The translations under genes were made by a program, and so were the position numbers. A stretch of DNA of 64,000 nt, taken from Colivivens sp963626085 (lineage in GTDB: Bacteria > Bacteroidota > Bacteroidia > Bacteroidales > Bacteroidaceae). The notes beneath the pieces are model-generated. The model did no database searches and was not told the origin of the DNA. It saw nothing but the letters and a program-made list of their open reading frames with translations. The DNA is taken from positions 1 through 64,000 of the forward strand of contig CAVFVJ010000045.1 in assembly GCA_963626085.1 (NCBI GenBank), in the 5' to 3' direction. Shown piece after piece: positions 42,505 to 51,312 of the stretch; the stretch's first letter is position 1; every line of letters begins with the position of its first letter.

Positions 42505-43893
42505 ATGAATACATTATTTGATAAGATCTGGGACGCGCATGTCGTGCAGAAGGTTGACGACGGTCCCACACAATTGTATATAGACCGTTTGTACGCACAT
42601 GAGGTGACCAGTCCTCAGGCGTTCGACACGTTGCGTGACAAAGGACTGAAGGTGTTCCGTCCAGACCATGTGGTGGCTATGCCGGACCACAACACACCAA
42701 GCGACCAGCAGGACCATATCGATGATCCGATAGGACGCAAACAGGTGGAGACACTCAAAAAAAACTGTGAGGAGTTTGGCATTAAGCATTTCACCATGGG
42801 AACAAAGGACAATGGTATCATCCATGTGGTGGGACCAGAGAAGGCTTTGTCATTGCCAGGTATGACCATTGTATGTGGTGACTCGCACACAAGTACCCAC
42901 GGTGCAGTAGGAGCCATTGCCATGGGTATTGGTACTTCCGAAGTGGCAGAGGTGTTGGCAAGCCAGTGCATCCTGCAGTCCAAACCGAAGACCATGCGCA
43001 TCAATATCGAAGGAACACTCCGTCCAGGAGTTACCGCAAAGGATGTGGCACTTTATATCATGTCGCAGATGACGACCTCAGGTGCTACTGGTTATGCGGT
43101 CGAATATGCTGGCAGTGTGGTGCGTGACATGAGCATGGAAGGTCGTCTCACCCTTTCCAACCTCTCCATTGAGATGGGAAGCCGTGCCGGTATAATAGCT
43201 CCCGACGAGACGACTTTCGCCTATCTCAAAGAACGTGAGTACGCACCTAAGGGTGACGCTTGGGACAAAGCAGTGGAAGAGTGGAGGAAACTGAAGAGTG
43301 ATGATGATGCCGTGTTCGACAAGGAGGTGACATATAATGCGGAGGATATCGCACCACGCATCACTTATGGTACCAACCCGGGGGCTGGTATTGCCATCGA
43401 TGGAAACATACCTGAGTTGGAGAGCATTCCGGAGGCAACCCGTCCGCAGTTCCTCAGTATGCTGGAGTACATGCAGTTCGAACCGGGACAGAAACTGGAG
43501 GGGACACCCATAGACTATTGTTTCCTTGGTGCCTGCACCAACGGACGTATTGAGGACTTCCGAGCATTTGCCAGTGTGGTAAAAGGCAGGAAGAAAGCTG
43601 ACAGTGTGGTCGCATGGCTTGTTCCTGGCAGTTGGCTTGTTCGCAAGCAGATTATCGACGAAGGCATCGACAAAATCCTTGAAGACGCAGGCTTTGAACT
43701 GCGTTTGCCTTCTTGCTCTTCTTGTCTCGCAATGAATCCCGACAAGGTACCGGCAGGCAAACTGTGCATATCAACAAGCAACCGTAACTTCGTAGGCCGT
43801 CAGGGTCCGGGTGCACGTACAGTGCTGGCTTCACCGCTGGTTGTGGCAGCCAGTGCAGTCACAGGTAAGATAACAGATCCAAGAACACTCTAA
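42505..43893 (+). CDS. leuC: 3-Isopropylmalate dehydratase large subunit (462 aa)
   Basis: Isomerises 2- to 3-isopropylmalate with LeuD; also acts on citramalate in organisms using that route. The [4Fe-4S] cysteines are Cys344 (LGACTNGR), Cys404 and Cys407 (PSCSSCLAMNPD). CGDSHTSTHGAVGAIAMGIG is canonical. Length 462 matches the E. coli-like class. leuD starts 10 bp downstream. Confidence 0.97.
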   Translation: MNTLFDKIWDAHVVQKVDDGPTQLYIDRLYAHEVTSPQAFDTLRDKGLKVFRPDHVVAMPDHNTPSDQQDHIDDPIGRKQVETLKKNCEEFGIKHFTMGTKDNGIIHVVGPEKALSLPGMTIVCGDSHTSTHGAVGAIAMGIGTSEVAEVLASQCILQSKPKTMRINIEGTLRPGVTAKDVALYIMSQMTTSGATGYAVEYAGSVVRDMSMEGRLTLSNLSIEMGSRAGIIAPDETTFAYLKEREYAPKGDAWDKAVEEWRKLKSDDDAVFDKEVTYNAEDIAPRITYGTNPGAGIAIDGNIPELESIPEATRPQFLSMLEYMQFEPGQKLEGTPIDYCFLGACTNGRIEDFRAFASVVKGRKKADSVVAWLVPGSWLVRKQIIDEGIDKILEDAGFELRLPSCSSCLAMNPDKVPAGKLCISTSNRNFVGRQGPGARTVLASPLVVAASAVTGKITDPRTL

Positions 43894-43903
43894 TTCCAAA
43901 GCA

Positions 43904-44533
43904 ATGGCAAAACAGAAATTCAATATAATCCAGTCAACCTGTATTCCTATAGCGATAGACAACTGCAATACAGACTTGATTATCCCGGCAAGATACCTTG
44001 CCAGTACGACGCGTGACCCTGAGTTCTTCGGTGAGGCATTCATGCATGACCTCCGTTATGATGCGCAGGGAAACAAGATAGAGACGTTTGTGATGAACAA
44101 ACCCGAATACAGTGAGGCTCCGCACCCGGGTGTCCATGAGATTATTGTAGGTGGACAGAACTGGGGCTCTGGCTCCAGCCGTGAGCACGCAGCATGGGCG
44201 ATAGCCGGTTATGGTGTGCGTGTGGTCATATCATCCAGCTTCGCTGATATCCACCGTAACAACCTTCTCAACTGTTTCGTGTTGCCAGTCATTGTCAGCC
44301 CAGAGTTCCAGAAAGAGCTCTTTGCCAGCATTGCGGCAGACCCGAAGACAGAGGTAAAGGTGGATGTGCCGAACCAGACAGTGACCAATATGGCTACCGG
44401 GCACAGTGAGAAGTTCGAGATAAACTCATACAAGAAGTATTGTCTGATGAATGCGTTTGACGATATCGACTTCCTACTGGAGAATAAAGACAAGATAGAG
44501 GACTACGAACAGAAACGATGCCAGAGAGAGTAA
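43904..44533 (+). CDS. leuD: 3-Isopropylmalate dehydratase small subunit (209 aa)
   Basis: Swivelling domain that completes the LeuC active site. DNCNTDLIIPARYLAS, the GGQNWGSGSSREHAAWAI substrate loop and VISSSFADIHRNNLLNCFVLP are conserved. Normal length. Its last 16 bases overlap the start of the next gene in another frame, so the two are translationally coupled. Confidence 0.97.
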   Translation: MAKQKFNIIQSTCIPIAIDNCNTDLIIPARYLASTTRDPEFFGEAFMHDLRYDAQGNKIETFVMNKPEYSEAPHPGVHEIIVGGQNWGSGSSREHAAWAIAGYGVRVVISSSFADIHRNNLLNCFVLPVIVSPEFQKELFASIAADPKTEVKVDVPNQTVTNMATGHSEKFEINSYKKYCLMNAFDDIDFLLENKDKIEDYEQKRCQRE

Positions 44534-46044
44534 TTGAAATAATGGATACGACGCTCCGTGACGGTGAACAGACCAACGGAGTGTCTTTCGTGCCCCACGA
44601 GAAACTGATAGTGGTGCGTATGCTGCTTCAGGAACTCAAGGTGGACCGTGTGGAGGTGGCATCCGCACGAGTGTCTGACGGAGAGAAGGAGGCGGTCACC
44701 AACATCTGTCGGTGGGCACGTTCCGCAGATCTGCTCGACCGTGTGGAGGTGCTCGGGTTTGTGGACGGCACTTTGTCGCTCGACTGGATCAACGGCTGTG
44801 GCTGTAAGGTCATCAACCTGCTCTGCAAGGGCAGTGAGCGTCACTGCACCTGTCAGTTGAAGAAGACTCTTGAACAGCATATAGCAGACATCAAGCGTTC
44901 TATCGAGTACGCGCATCAGTTGGGCATCAGTGTCAATGTTTATTTGGAGGACTGGAGCAACGGCATGAAGCACAGTCCCGACTACGTGTTCAATTTCGTG
45001 GATGCACTGAAGGACTGTGGTGTACTGCGTTTTATGTTGCCCGACACCTTGGGCGTACTCAATCCGCAGAGTACTCAGACATACATCCGCCAGATGCGGG
45101 AGTGGTTCCCCAATATCCATTTCGACTTCCATGCCCACAACGATTACGACCTAGCAACAGCCAATGTGATGTATTCTGTACTTGAGGGTTGCACGGGTAT
45201 CCACACATCCGTCAACGGACTCGGTGAACGTGCGGGCAATGCCCCTCTGAGTAGTGTTCAGGCGATACTGACCGACCAGCTTGGTGTCAAGACAAACATA
45301 CAAGAGGACAAACTCAATGAAGCAGCGCGTCTGATTGAGAACTATTCGGGTATTCCTGTACCATTGAACATGCCAGTAATCGGAGAGAACGTGTTCACTC
45401 AGGTGGCAGGGGTTCATGCGGACGGTGACAACAAGAACAATCTGTACTGCAATGACCTTATTCCAGAACGGTTCGGACGTAAACGTGAGTATGCGTTGGG
45501 CAAGAACAGTGGCAAGGCTAATATTCTCCAGAACCTAAAAGAACTTGGACTGGAATTGACCCCGGAACAGACTCGTAGGGTGACTGAACGTATCATCGAG
45601 TTGGGTGACAAAAAACAACTTGTGACACAGGAAGAATTACCATATATTGTCAACGATGTGTTGAAGCACAGTACCCCAGATGAAAAGATAAAGTTGCTCA
45701 GTTACATGGTAAGTACGGCTTATGGACTGAAGCCTATGGCGAGCGTGAAACTGGAAGTCAACGGTGAGGTGTATGAGGAGTCGGCGATGGGCGACGGTAT
45801 GTATGACGCTTTTGTGCGTTCAGTACGGCATATCTATCGTGACAAACTCCATCGTACTTTCCCTTGGCTCACCAATTATGTGGTGCGCATACCGCCAGGC
45901 GGACGTACAGATGCCTTGGTGCAGACCACCATCTCGTGGGTCTACAATGACAAGACCTATAGAACTCATGCACTTGATGCGGATCAGACGGATGCAGCTA
46001 TCAAGGCTACGATAAAGATGCTAAATCTGGTAAATGAAGAATGA
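44518..46044 (+). CDS. Second IPMS-family synthase, probable citramalate synthase (508 aa)
   Basis: Alpha-isopropylmalate/citramalate synthase family. DTTLRDGEQTNG at the N-terminus, HAHND metal motif, NGLGERAGNAPL, VAGVHADGDNKNN and a C-terminal regulatory domain (about 405-505, with GGRTDALVQTTISW). It is clearly distinct from the leuA product upstream. Citramalate synthase condenses acetyl-CoA with pyruvate and, with LeuCD and LeuB, makes 2-oxobutyrate for isoleucine. Membership of this operon fits that role, but substrate specificity is not settled by motifs; a second leucine-insensitive IPMS is the alternative. Confidence 0.75.
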   Translation: MPERVIEIMDTTLRDGEQTNGVSFVPHEKLIVVRMLLQELKVDRVEVASARVSDGEKEAVTNICRWARSADLLDRVEVLGFVDGTLSLDWINGCGCKVINLLCKGSERHCTCQLKKTLEQHIADIKRSIEYAHQLGISVNVYLEDWSNGMKHSPDYVFNFVDALKDCGVLRFMLPDTLGVLNPQSTQTYIRQMREWFPNIHFDFHAHNDYDLATANVMYSVLEGCTGIHTSVNGLGERAGNAPLSSVQAILTDQLGVKTNIQEDKLNEAARLIENYSGIPVPLNMPVIGENVFTQVAGVHADGDNKNNLYCNDLIPERFGRKREYALGKNSGKANILQNLKELGLELTPEQTRRVTERIIELGDKKQLVTQEELPYIVNDVLKHSTPDEKIKLLSYMVSTAYGLKPMASVKLEVNGEVYEESAMGDGMYDAFVRSVRHIYRDKLHRTFPWLTNYVVRIPPGGRTDALVQTTISWVYNDKTYRTHALDADQTDAAIKATIKMLNLVNEE

Positions 46045-46117
46045 CATGTCGTAATTGCTTGAGTAAGGAAGAAGATATGAGATATTTCAAAGAACAAATT
46101 AAAAACATAACAAGGAA

Positions 46118-47179
46118 ATGAAACTGAAAATAGCTGTTCTGGCTGGTGATGGTATCGGGCCAGAAATTATGGCACAGGGTGTCAAGGTGATGAGTGCCGT
46201 TTGTGACAAGTTCGGTCATGAGGTGACATACAAGGAGGCTTTGTGTGGCGCTCATGCCATTGACGAGGTGGGTGATCCATTCCCGGAGGAAACATTCCAG
46301 ACTTGTATGGATGCGGATGCGGTGTTGTTTGCTGCTGTGGGCGACCCCAAGTTCGACAATAACCCTACTGCCAAGGTGCGCCCAGAGCAAGGTCTGCTTG
46401 CCATGCGTAAGAAACTGGGTCTGTATGCCAACGTGCGTCCTGTGGAAACCTTCGACTGTCTTGTACACAAGTCTCCGTTGAAGGATGAGTTGGTGCGTGG
46501 TGCGGATTTCATCTGCATACGTGAACTTACAGGCGGTATGTACTTCGGAGAGAAGTATGAGGATAGTGAGAAGGCATACGACACCAACTACTATACCCGT
46601 CCTGAGATTGAGCGTATACTGCGTGTGGGCTATAGTTACGCAATGCGCCGCAACAAACATCTTACTGTTGTCGATAAGGCGAATGTGCTTGCTTCAAGTC
46701 GTTTGTGGCGTAAGGTGGCACAGGAAATAGCTGTGGAGTATCCAGAGGTGAAGACCGACTTCATGTATGTTGACAATGCGGCAATGCGCATGATCCAGGA
46801 ACCGAAGTTCTTCGATGTGATGGTAACAGAGAATACTTTCGGTGATATCCTCACAGATGAGGGCAGTTGCATCACTGGTTCAATGGGACTCCTGCCGTCT
46901 GCAAGTACAGGCGACCACACTCCGGTGTTTGAGCCGATACACGGTTCATGGCCACAGGCGAAGGGACAGAATATCGCCAATCCGCTCGCACAGATACTGT
47001 CGGTCGCTATGCTGTTCGAGTATTTCGACCTCAAGGAGGAGGGTAGTCTGATACGTAAGGCTGTCAACGCCAGCCTTGACGCTAACGTACGCACTCCGGA
47101 GATTCAGGTTGAAGGAGGTGCCAAGTACGGCACTAAGGAAGTGGGACAATGGATAGTTGATTTCATCAAGAAAGCGTAG
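46118..47179 (+). CDS. leuB: 3-Isopropylmalate dehydrogenase (353 aa)
   Basis: NAD-dependent oxidative decarboxylation giving 2-oxoisocaproate. Motifs: KIAVLAGDGIGPEIM, RPEQGLLAMRKKLGLYANVRP, RELTGGMYFG, VDNAAMRMIQEPKFFDVMVTENTFGDILTDE (read in parts) and HGSWPQAKGQNIANP. Residue order marks it as IPMDH rather than isocitrate dehydrogenase. Last gene of the operon; a terminator hairpin is 60 bp beyond. Confidence 0.97.
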   Translation: MKLKIAVLAGDGIGPEIMAQGVKVMSAVCDKFGHEVTYKEALCGAHAIDEVGDPFPEETFQTCMDADAVLFAAVGDPKFDNNPTAKVRPEQGLLAMRKKLGLYANVRPVETFDCLVHKSPLKDELVRGADFICIRELTGGMYFGEKYEDSEKAYDTNYYTRPEIERILRVGYSYAMRRNKHLTVVDKANVLASSRLWRKVAQEIAVEYPEVKTDFMYVDNAAMRMIQEPKFFDVMVTENTFGDILTDEGSCITGSMGLLPSASTGDHTPVFEPIHGSWPQAKGQNIANPLAQILSVAMLFEYFDLKEEGSLIRKAVNASLDANVRTPEIQVEGGAKYGTKEVGQWIVDFIKKA

Positions 47180-47239
47180 TGTGACACTTTTCTTGTTGTA
47201 ATACTTTCGCAATGTAGTCTATTTTGACTGTTTTGTGTG

Positions 47240-47272
47240 CAAAGAGCCTCCGTTTGGAGACTCTTTGTGTTT
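47240..47272 (+). terminator. Terminator after leuB
   Basis: CAAAGAGCCTCC (47240-47251) pairs with GGAGACTCTTTG (47256-47267) with one C-A mismatch, followed by TGTTT. It ends the leu operon. Confidence 0.7.
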
Positions 47273-47318
47273 ATATAAGTTAAATGTTATGCTTGTGGGT
47301 AAAATTGACGATGCAATG

Positions 47319-47350
47319 TTTTGCCTGTTCAATTATTATATGTACTTTTG
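47319..47350 (+). promoter_or_regulatory. Strong promoter upstream of putative sRNA
   Basis: TTTTG ending at 47323, 19 bases, then TACTTTTG at 47343-47350. It closely resembles the leu promoter in element spacing. Confidence 0.7.
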
Positions 47351-47356
47351 CAACGG

Positions 47357-47462
47357 ATTCAAAAGAAGCACTTAGTTTTTTATCACTCTAGAAAGTGATT
47401 AAATAGTGTAAATTAGTAGGAGAGAGACAGGTCTGTTGATAGATATGTCTCTTATTTTTTTG
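47357..47462 (+). ncRNA. Candidate small RNA or transcription attenuator
   Basis: A promoter at 47319-47350 and a terminator enclose about 105 bases without a start codon in any useful frame. Hairpin one pairs 47382-47387 with 47394-47399. Hairpin two pairs AGAGACA (47423-47429) with TGTCTCT (47446-47452), with a short inner helix, and ends in a run of seven T. It is either a free-standing sRNA or an untranslated attenuator for the gene at 47556. I recognise no family. The exact 5' end is estimated. Confidence 0.5.
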
Positions 47463-47492
47463 TTTTCAACCTAACTCTATTGAATTATTCCG

Positions 47493-47500
47493 TATCTTTG
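47493..47500 (+). promoter_or_regulatory. Candidate -7 box for the metalloprotease-like gene
   Basis: TATCTTTG fits TAnnTTTG and lies 55 bases before ATG 47556. No convincing -33 partner is present at the normal distance, so this is weak. Confidence 0.35.
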
Positions 47501-47555
47501 TGGAGTGAATAATATAATGCAATCGACCATTAACTATTTTATAACTACACGAAGA

Positions 47556-50009
47556 ATGAAAAGTATCTTTTTTGCCTGCCTGATGGCACTGCTTGCATCG
47601 AGTGCCAGAGCAGACGACCAGGATTATATCCTGAACAGTAGCTTTGAGGACGGCAGCACGAGTTGGACTTGCGACGGTCTGTCCTCTCAGTCAAATACCG
47701 CTTTTACCAAGAAGGACGGCAGCAAGTATATGGAAAAGTGGGTCAGCCAGGGTAATAAGGTGGGTAGTGCGAGTATAAGCCAGACTATCAGCTTACCCAA
47801 TGGCGTCTATAAATTGACTGTAGCTGCGCAAAACCTAAATCAGTCTGCTACGTCAAGTAAGTGTACCGGTGCGAGAATATATGCCGGTTCAAGCGAGACG
47901 ACTGTCTATACTCCAGCAGACTATAGTGTGAAGTTCATCAGCCTCACGGGTAAGGTGGTTGTCGGTTTTGAAGCAGTAGACGCTACAGGAAACTGGCTTG
48001 CTGTCGACAATTTCCGTTTGGATCTTGTGGGTGAGATTACAGCCGATGTCATCACTGCTGAGGTACAACGTCTTATTTCCGAAGGTGAGAGCCTGCAGAC
48101 TCAGATGATGTACAAGGCGGAGTCACTCAGTCTTGCCACAGCTCTTGACGGAATGAAAGCCATTACTGCCACCTCTGCTGAAGCTGACATCGCTTCTGCT
48201 GTAGAGGCTATTGACAATGCAATCAAGGTAGCCAAGTCTGCCATTTCAGACTACCAGACCCTGCAGACTGCCATTGACGATGTAAAAGGGTATTACGATG
48301 AGAGCAAGAATGGGGCGGACGACTTGAAAGCTGAGATTGACAAAGCACAGACTTTGGTGACAGACGACAGTGCTACCAAGGCAGAATTGGATAAAGAGAT
48401 TGTCTCTTTGAATAAAGCGTTGCTGGCATTCAATATTGCCAATGCTACACCAGGCACTGGCACTGCTCCCCGGGTCACTTCAACCAATCCTTATGTTGCC
48501 ACAGGGGCAACGGAGGCGTTGGTGAGAGCCGGAATGACTGGTTCCAATATCCTTGAGCGTGGTGTGTGCTGGAGCACAGATCACAATCCGACGGTTCTCG
48601 ACAACCGTAGCACCAAGTCGTTCTCGCTCAACGGTACCATCTATCATATTCAGGGAATGGAACCAGCAACAGTTTACTATGTGCGTCCATACGTGATGAA
48701 CAAGACCTATACTGTCGCTTATGGGGATGAGATAAAGATTGTCACCCATCCTGTCGGTGGTTGCACATGGTCGTGGAACGAAGGTGCACCAGACGAGGCA
48801 GCCAACACCCGTTGCCGCAATGCCATAAGAGAGACAATCGCTTACTTCAATGAATGGACGGGCATCAAGGGCTTCCACCTCACAGGCAACTATGGGTCGG
48901 GTACTCCTACAGCTGACTGCAGTTATGGCGGTTGGATGCGGATAGGACCGAACTCAGCCAATCAGGCTATCGGTACAGTACTCCACGAGACAGGTCATGG
49001 TGTGGGTGTCGGAACTCATTGGGTGTGGTACAACTGTTCGGACACACGTTCGAACACGACCTACGGCAAGTGGCTCGGTAGGGCTGCCACTGAAGTGTAC
49101 CAGTTCCTAGAGAATAAATATACAGATGAGTATTATTTCCAGGGCGATAAAACACATGGCTGGGGAAGCAATGCCTCCTATGACTGGTTCGTGAACGGAT
49201 CTGACAAAGACAAGCATGCGGAGTTGCAGTATATAGGCGGTATGTGTATAATGTACGGACTATTTCTCGATGGTCTGTGTCCTACAACTAACCATCATAA
49301 TGGTATCGCTGGCTATACGTACAATTTCGATGACTCAACGAAGTACTATATCATGTGCAAGTCGGATGAAAGGGGCTTGGGCGACGGATTGCTTTTCCAA
49401 AAGGGCATTATCGCTGCGTGGAAACCATATTTCACTACAGGTGTAGAGGTCAACGATTCTGCCGCATGGTATCTCGAATTCAATCCGTCATTGGGGTATT
49501 ATTCGTTTAAGAATGTGGCAAGCGGCAGATACCTAACCCGTTCGTCTACATTGACCACGATGTCGACCAAGAAAACCAAAAGTCCTTCCAACACTGAGAT
49601 GTTCCAGCTCATGCCGGACCGTACCGACGTATCGTTGGGCGCAGACGATGAGACGATAACTACCCACGGCTATTGGTTCACGTGGTATGATAGCGGCAAT
49701 AAGGCAATGAGCGCAGATGCGTTAAGTGAAACTTCCGGTCGTGGTATGCTGGAGCAGACAGTGTTCAACTTTAGTAACAGTGCCACCAACCAACAGTGGA
49801 TTATAATTAGTGAGGATGAACTTGACACTTACCGTAAGATTGCCATCGCCACAGGCATTCAAGACATGAATGCTGATGGGACAGTGAATGGCTCGGGTAA
49901 GGTGGCAGGCGTTTACTCTGTAGATGGAATCAGGAAGAGCGACACTACCAAGGGGCTTAATATAATAAGGTATACCGATGGGTCTTCAAGAAAGGTGTAT
50001 ATAAGATAA
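47556..50009 (+). CDS. Secreted multidomain zinc-metalloprotease-like protein (817 aa)
   Basis: Signal peptide MKSIFFACLMALLASSARA supports ATG 47556 over the upstream GTG 47505. Domains: galactose-binding-like module about 22-160, an Ala/Asp/Lys-rich helical FIVAR-like region about 165-295, an Fn3-like module about 305-400. A peptidase-like core with HETGHGVGVGTH (477-488) follows, then a ricin-type lectin-like region about 625-755 (YYSFKNVASGRYL). The C-terminus (GVYSVDGIRK, GLNIIRYTDG, KVYIR) resembles the Prevotella form of the type IX secretion tail. The third zinc histidine is at 488, one residue later than in metzincins. Stand-alone gene; function and target are unknown. Confidence 0.72.
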   Translation: MKSIFFACLMALLASSARADDQDYILNSSFEDGSTSWTCDGLSSQSNTAFTKKDGSKYMEKWVSQGNKVGSASISQTISLPNGVYKLTVAAQNLNQSATSSKCTGARIYAGSSETTVYTPADYSVKFISLTGKVVVGFEAVDATGNWLAVDNFRLDLVGEITADVITAEVQRLISEGESLQTQMMYKAESLSLATALDGMKAITATSAEADIASAVEAIDNAIKVAKSAISDYQTLQTAIDDVKGYYDESKNGADDLKAEIDKAQTLVTDDSATKAELDKEIVSLNKALLAFNIANATPGTGTAPRVTSTNPYVATGATEALVRAGMTGSNILERGVCWSTDHNPTVLDNRSTKSFSLNGTIYHIQGMEPATVYYVRPYVMNKTYTVAYGDEIKIVTHPVGGCTWSWNEGAPDEAANTRCRNAIRETIAYFNEWTGIKGFHLTGNYGSGTPTADCSYGGWMRIGPNSANQAIGTVLHETGHGVGVGTHWVWYNCSDTRSNTTYGKWLGRAATEVYQFLENKYTDEYYFQGDKTHGWGSNASYDWFVNGSDKDKHAELQYIGGMCIMYGLFLDGLCPTTNHHNGIAGYTYNFDDSTKYYIMCKSDERGLGDGLLFQKGIIAAWKPYFTTGVEVNDSAAWYLEFNPSLGYYSFKNVASGRYLTRSSTLTTMSTKKTKSPSNTEMFQLMPDRTDVSLGADDETITTHGYWFTWYDSGNKAMSADALSETSGRGMLEQTVFNFSNSATNQQWIIISEDELDTYRKIAIATGIQDMNADGTVNGSGKVAGVYSVDGIRKSDTTKGLNIIRYTDGSSRKVYIR

Positions 50010-50032
50010 GGTATTATACCGCCAAAAACGAA

Positions 50033-50062
50033 ACGTCCTCTGGTGTTGCTGCCAGAGGACGT
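50033..50062. terminator. Bidirectional terminator
   Basis: ACGTCCTCTGG (50033-50043) pairs perfectly with CCAGAGGACGT (50052-50062), 8-base loop. On the - strand it is followed by TTCGTTTTTGG, on the + strand by GTGTTTTA. It lies between convergent genes and serves both. Confidence 0.85.
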
Positions 50063-50089
50063 GTGTTTTATACAGGTTTGAAACCAGTG

Positions 50090-51280
50090 TCACTTCAGTC
50101 GTGCCAGCACATCCTTGATTCGTTTCATAGCCTCGATGATGTTCTCGTCGCTTGTGGCGTAACTCATTCTGAAACACTCTGGACTACCGAACGCATCACC
50201 GCCCACAGTGGCTACGTGACCTACTTCAAGCAGGTACATGGCGAAGTCTGTGGAGTTGTTGATAGTTCTTTCACCATCGGTCTTGCCGAAGAAAGACGAA
50301 CATTTGGGGAACAGGTAGAACGCACCTTCAGGGTTACGCACTTCCAATCCTGGAATCTCCTTTGTGAGGCTATAGATGAGATTCTTTCTGCGCTCGAATG
50401 CTAGACGCATGTCCTCGACGCACTGTTGGTCGCCTGTATACGCAGCTTCTGCTGCTTTTTGGCTGACACTGCATGGTCCGCTGGTGTATTGTCCCTGAAG
50501 TTTGTTGACTCCCTTCACGATCCATTCAGGTGCGGCGATGAAACCGATGCGCCATCCAGTCATGGCATACGCCTTACTTACACCGTTGACGATGACTACG
50601 CGGTCCTTGATTTCCGGGAACGCAGCCATGGACGCATGTTCGCCCACATAGTTGATATGTTCGTAAATCTCGTCTGCAATCACGATTACCTGCTCGTGCT
50701 TCATCAGCACGTCCTTCAGTCCCTCAAGCTCTTTCTTGCTGTACACTGCACCTGTAGGATTACTTGGAGTACAGAGGATGATAGCCTTTGTTTTGGGAGT
50801 GATGGCTGCTTCAAGCTGCTCAGGTGTAATCTTGAAGTTCTGCTCGATGGTAGCTTCCACAAACACGGGTGTGCCTTCAGCCAACAATACCATTTGTGGG
50901 TAACTTACCCAGTATGGGGCAGGTATGATGACCTCATCGCCTGCACCAACGAGCGCCATGAGAACATTGCATACAGACTGTTTGGCTCCGTTTGAGCAAA
51001 GAATCTCTGACGGTTTGTAGGTAAGTCCGTTCTCATTCTTGAGTTTGTTGACAATTGCCTGTTTCAGCGCAGGATACCCTGGTACAGGGCTATAGTAGGT
51101 GTAGTTCTCGTCGATGGCTTTCCTTGCAGCCTCCTTGATATGGCCTGGGGTATGAAAGTCGGGTTCGCCTACACTCATGTTGATTACATCGACACCTTGT
51201 GCCTTTAATTCGCTACTTCTCTGCGACATGGCGAGTGTCGCTGACGGCTGAAGCCTCTGAAGTCTGTCTGCTAAATCCAT
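50090..51280 (-). CDS. aspC: PLP-dependent aspartate-type aminotransferase (396 aa)
   Basis: Class I aminotransferase, subgroup Ib, transferring amino groups between aspartate (or other acids) and 2-oxoglutarate. The PLP lysine is Lys236 in SKAYAMTGWRIGF; SNPTGAVYSKKEL and IADEIYEHINY bind cofactor. The N-terminus has SVGEPDFHTP. Normal length. It is the last gene of a - strand operon, 32 bp after ribBA. Exact substrate is not certain: aspartate is likely, but prephenate or branched-chain activity occurs in relatives. Confidence 0.88.
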   Translation of the reverse strand: MDLADRLQRLQPSATLAMSQRSSELKAQGVDVINMSVGEPDFHTPGHIKEAARKAIDENYTYYSPVPGYPALKQAIVNKLKNENGLTYKPSEILCSNGAKQSVCNVLMALVGAGDEVIIPAPYWVSYPQMVLLAEGTPVFVEATIEQNFKITPEQLEAAITPKTKAIILCTPSNPTGAVYSKKELEGLKDVLMKHEQVIVIADEIYEHINYVGEHASMAAFPEIKDRVVIVNGVSKAYAMTGWRIGFIAAPEWIVKGVNKLQGQYTSGPCSVSQKAAEAAYTGDQQCVEDMRLAFERRKNLIYSLTKEIPGLEVRNPEGAFYLFPKCSSFFGKTDGERTINNSTDFAMYLLEVGHVATVGGDAFGSPECFRMSYATSDENIIEAMKRIKDVLARLK

Positions 51281-51312
51281 TTATATGCTAATTTAAAAGT
51301 TAATATCTTTCG

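Noticed and set aside
47505..47555. GTG start 17 codons upstream for the protease-like gene
   Set aside because: The extension is polar and would bury the signal peptide; ATG 47556 begins it.
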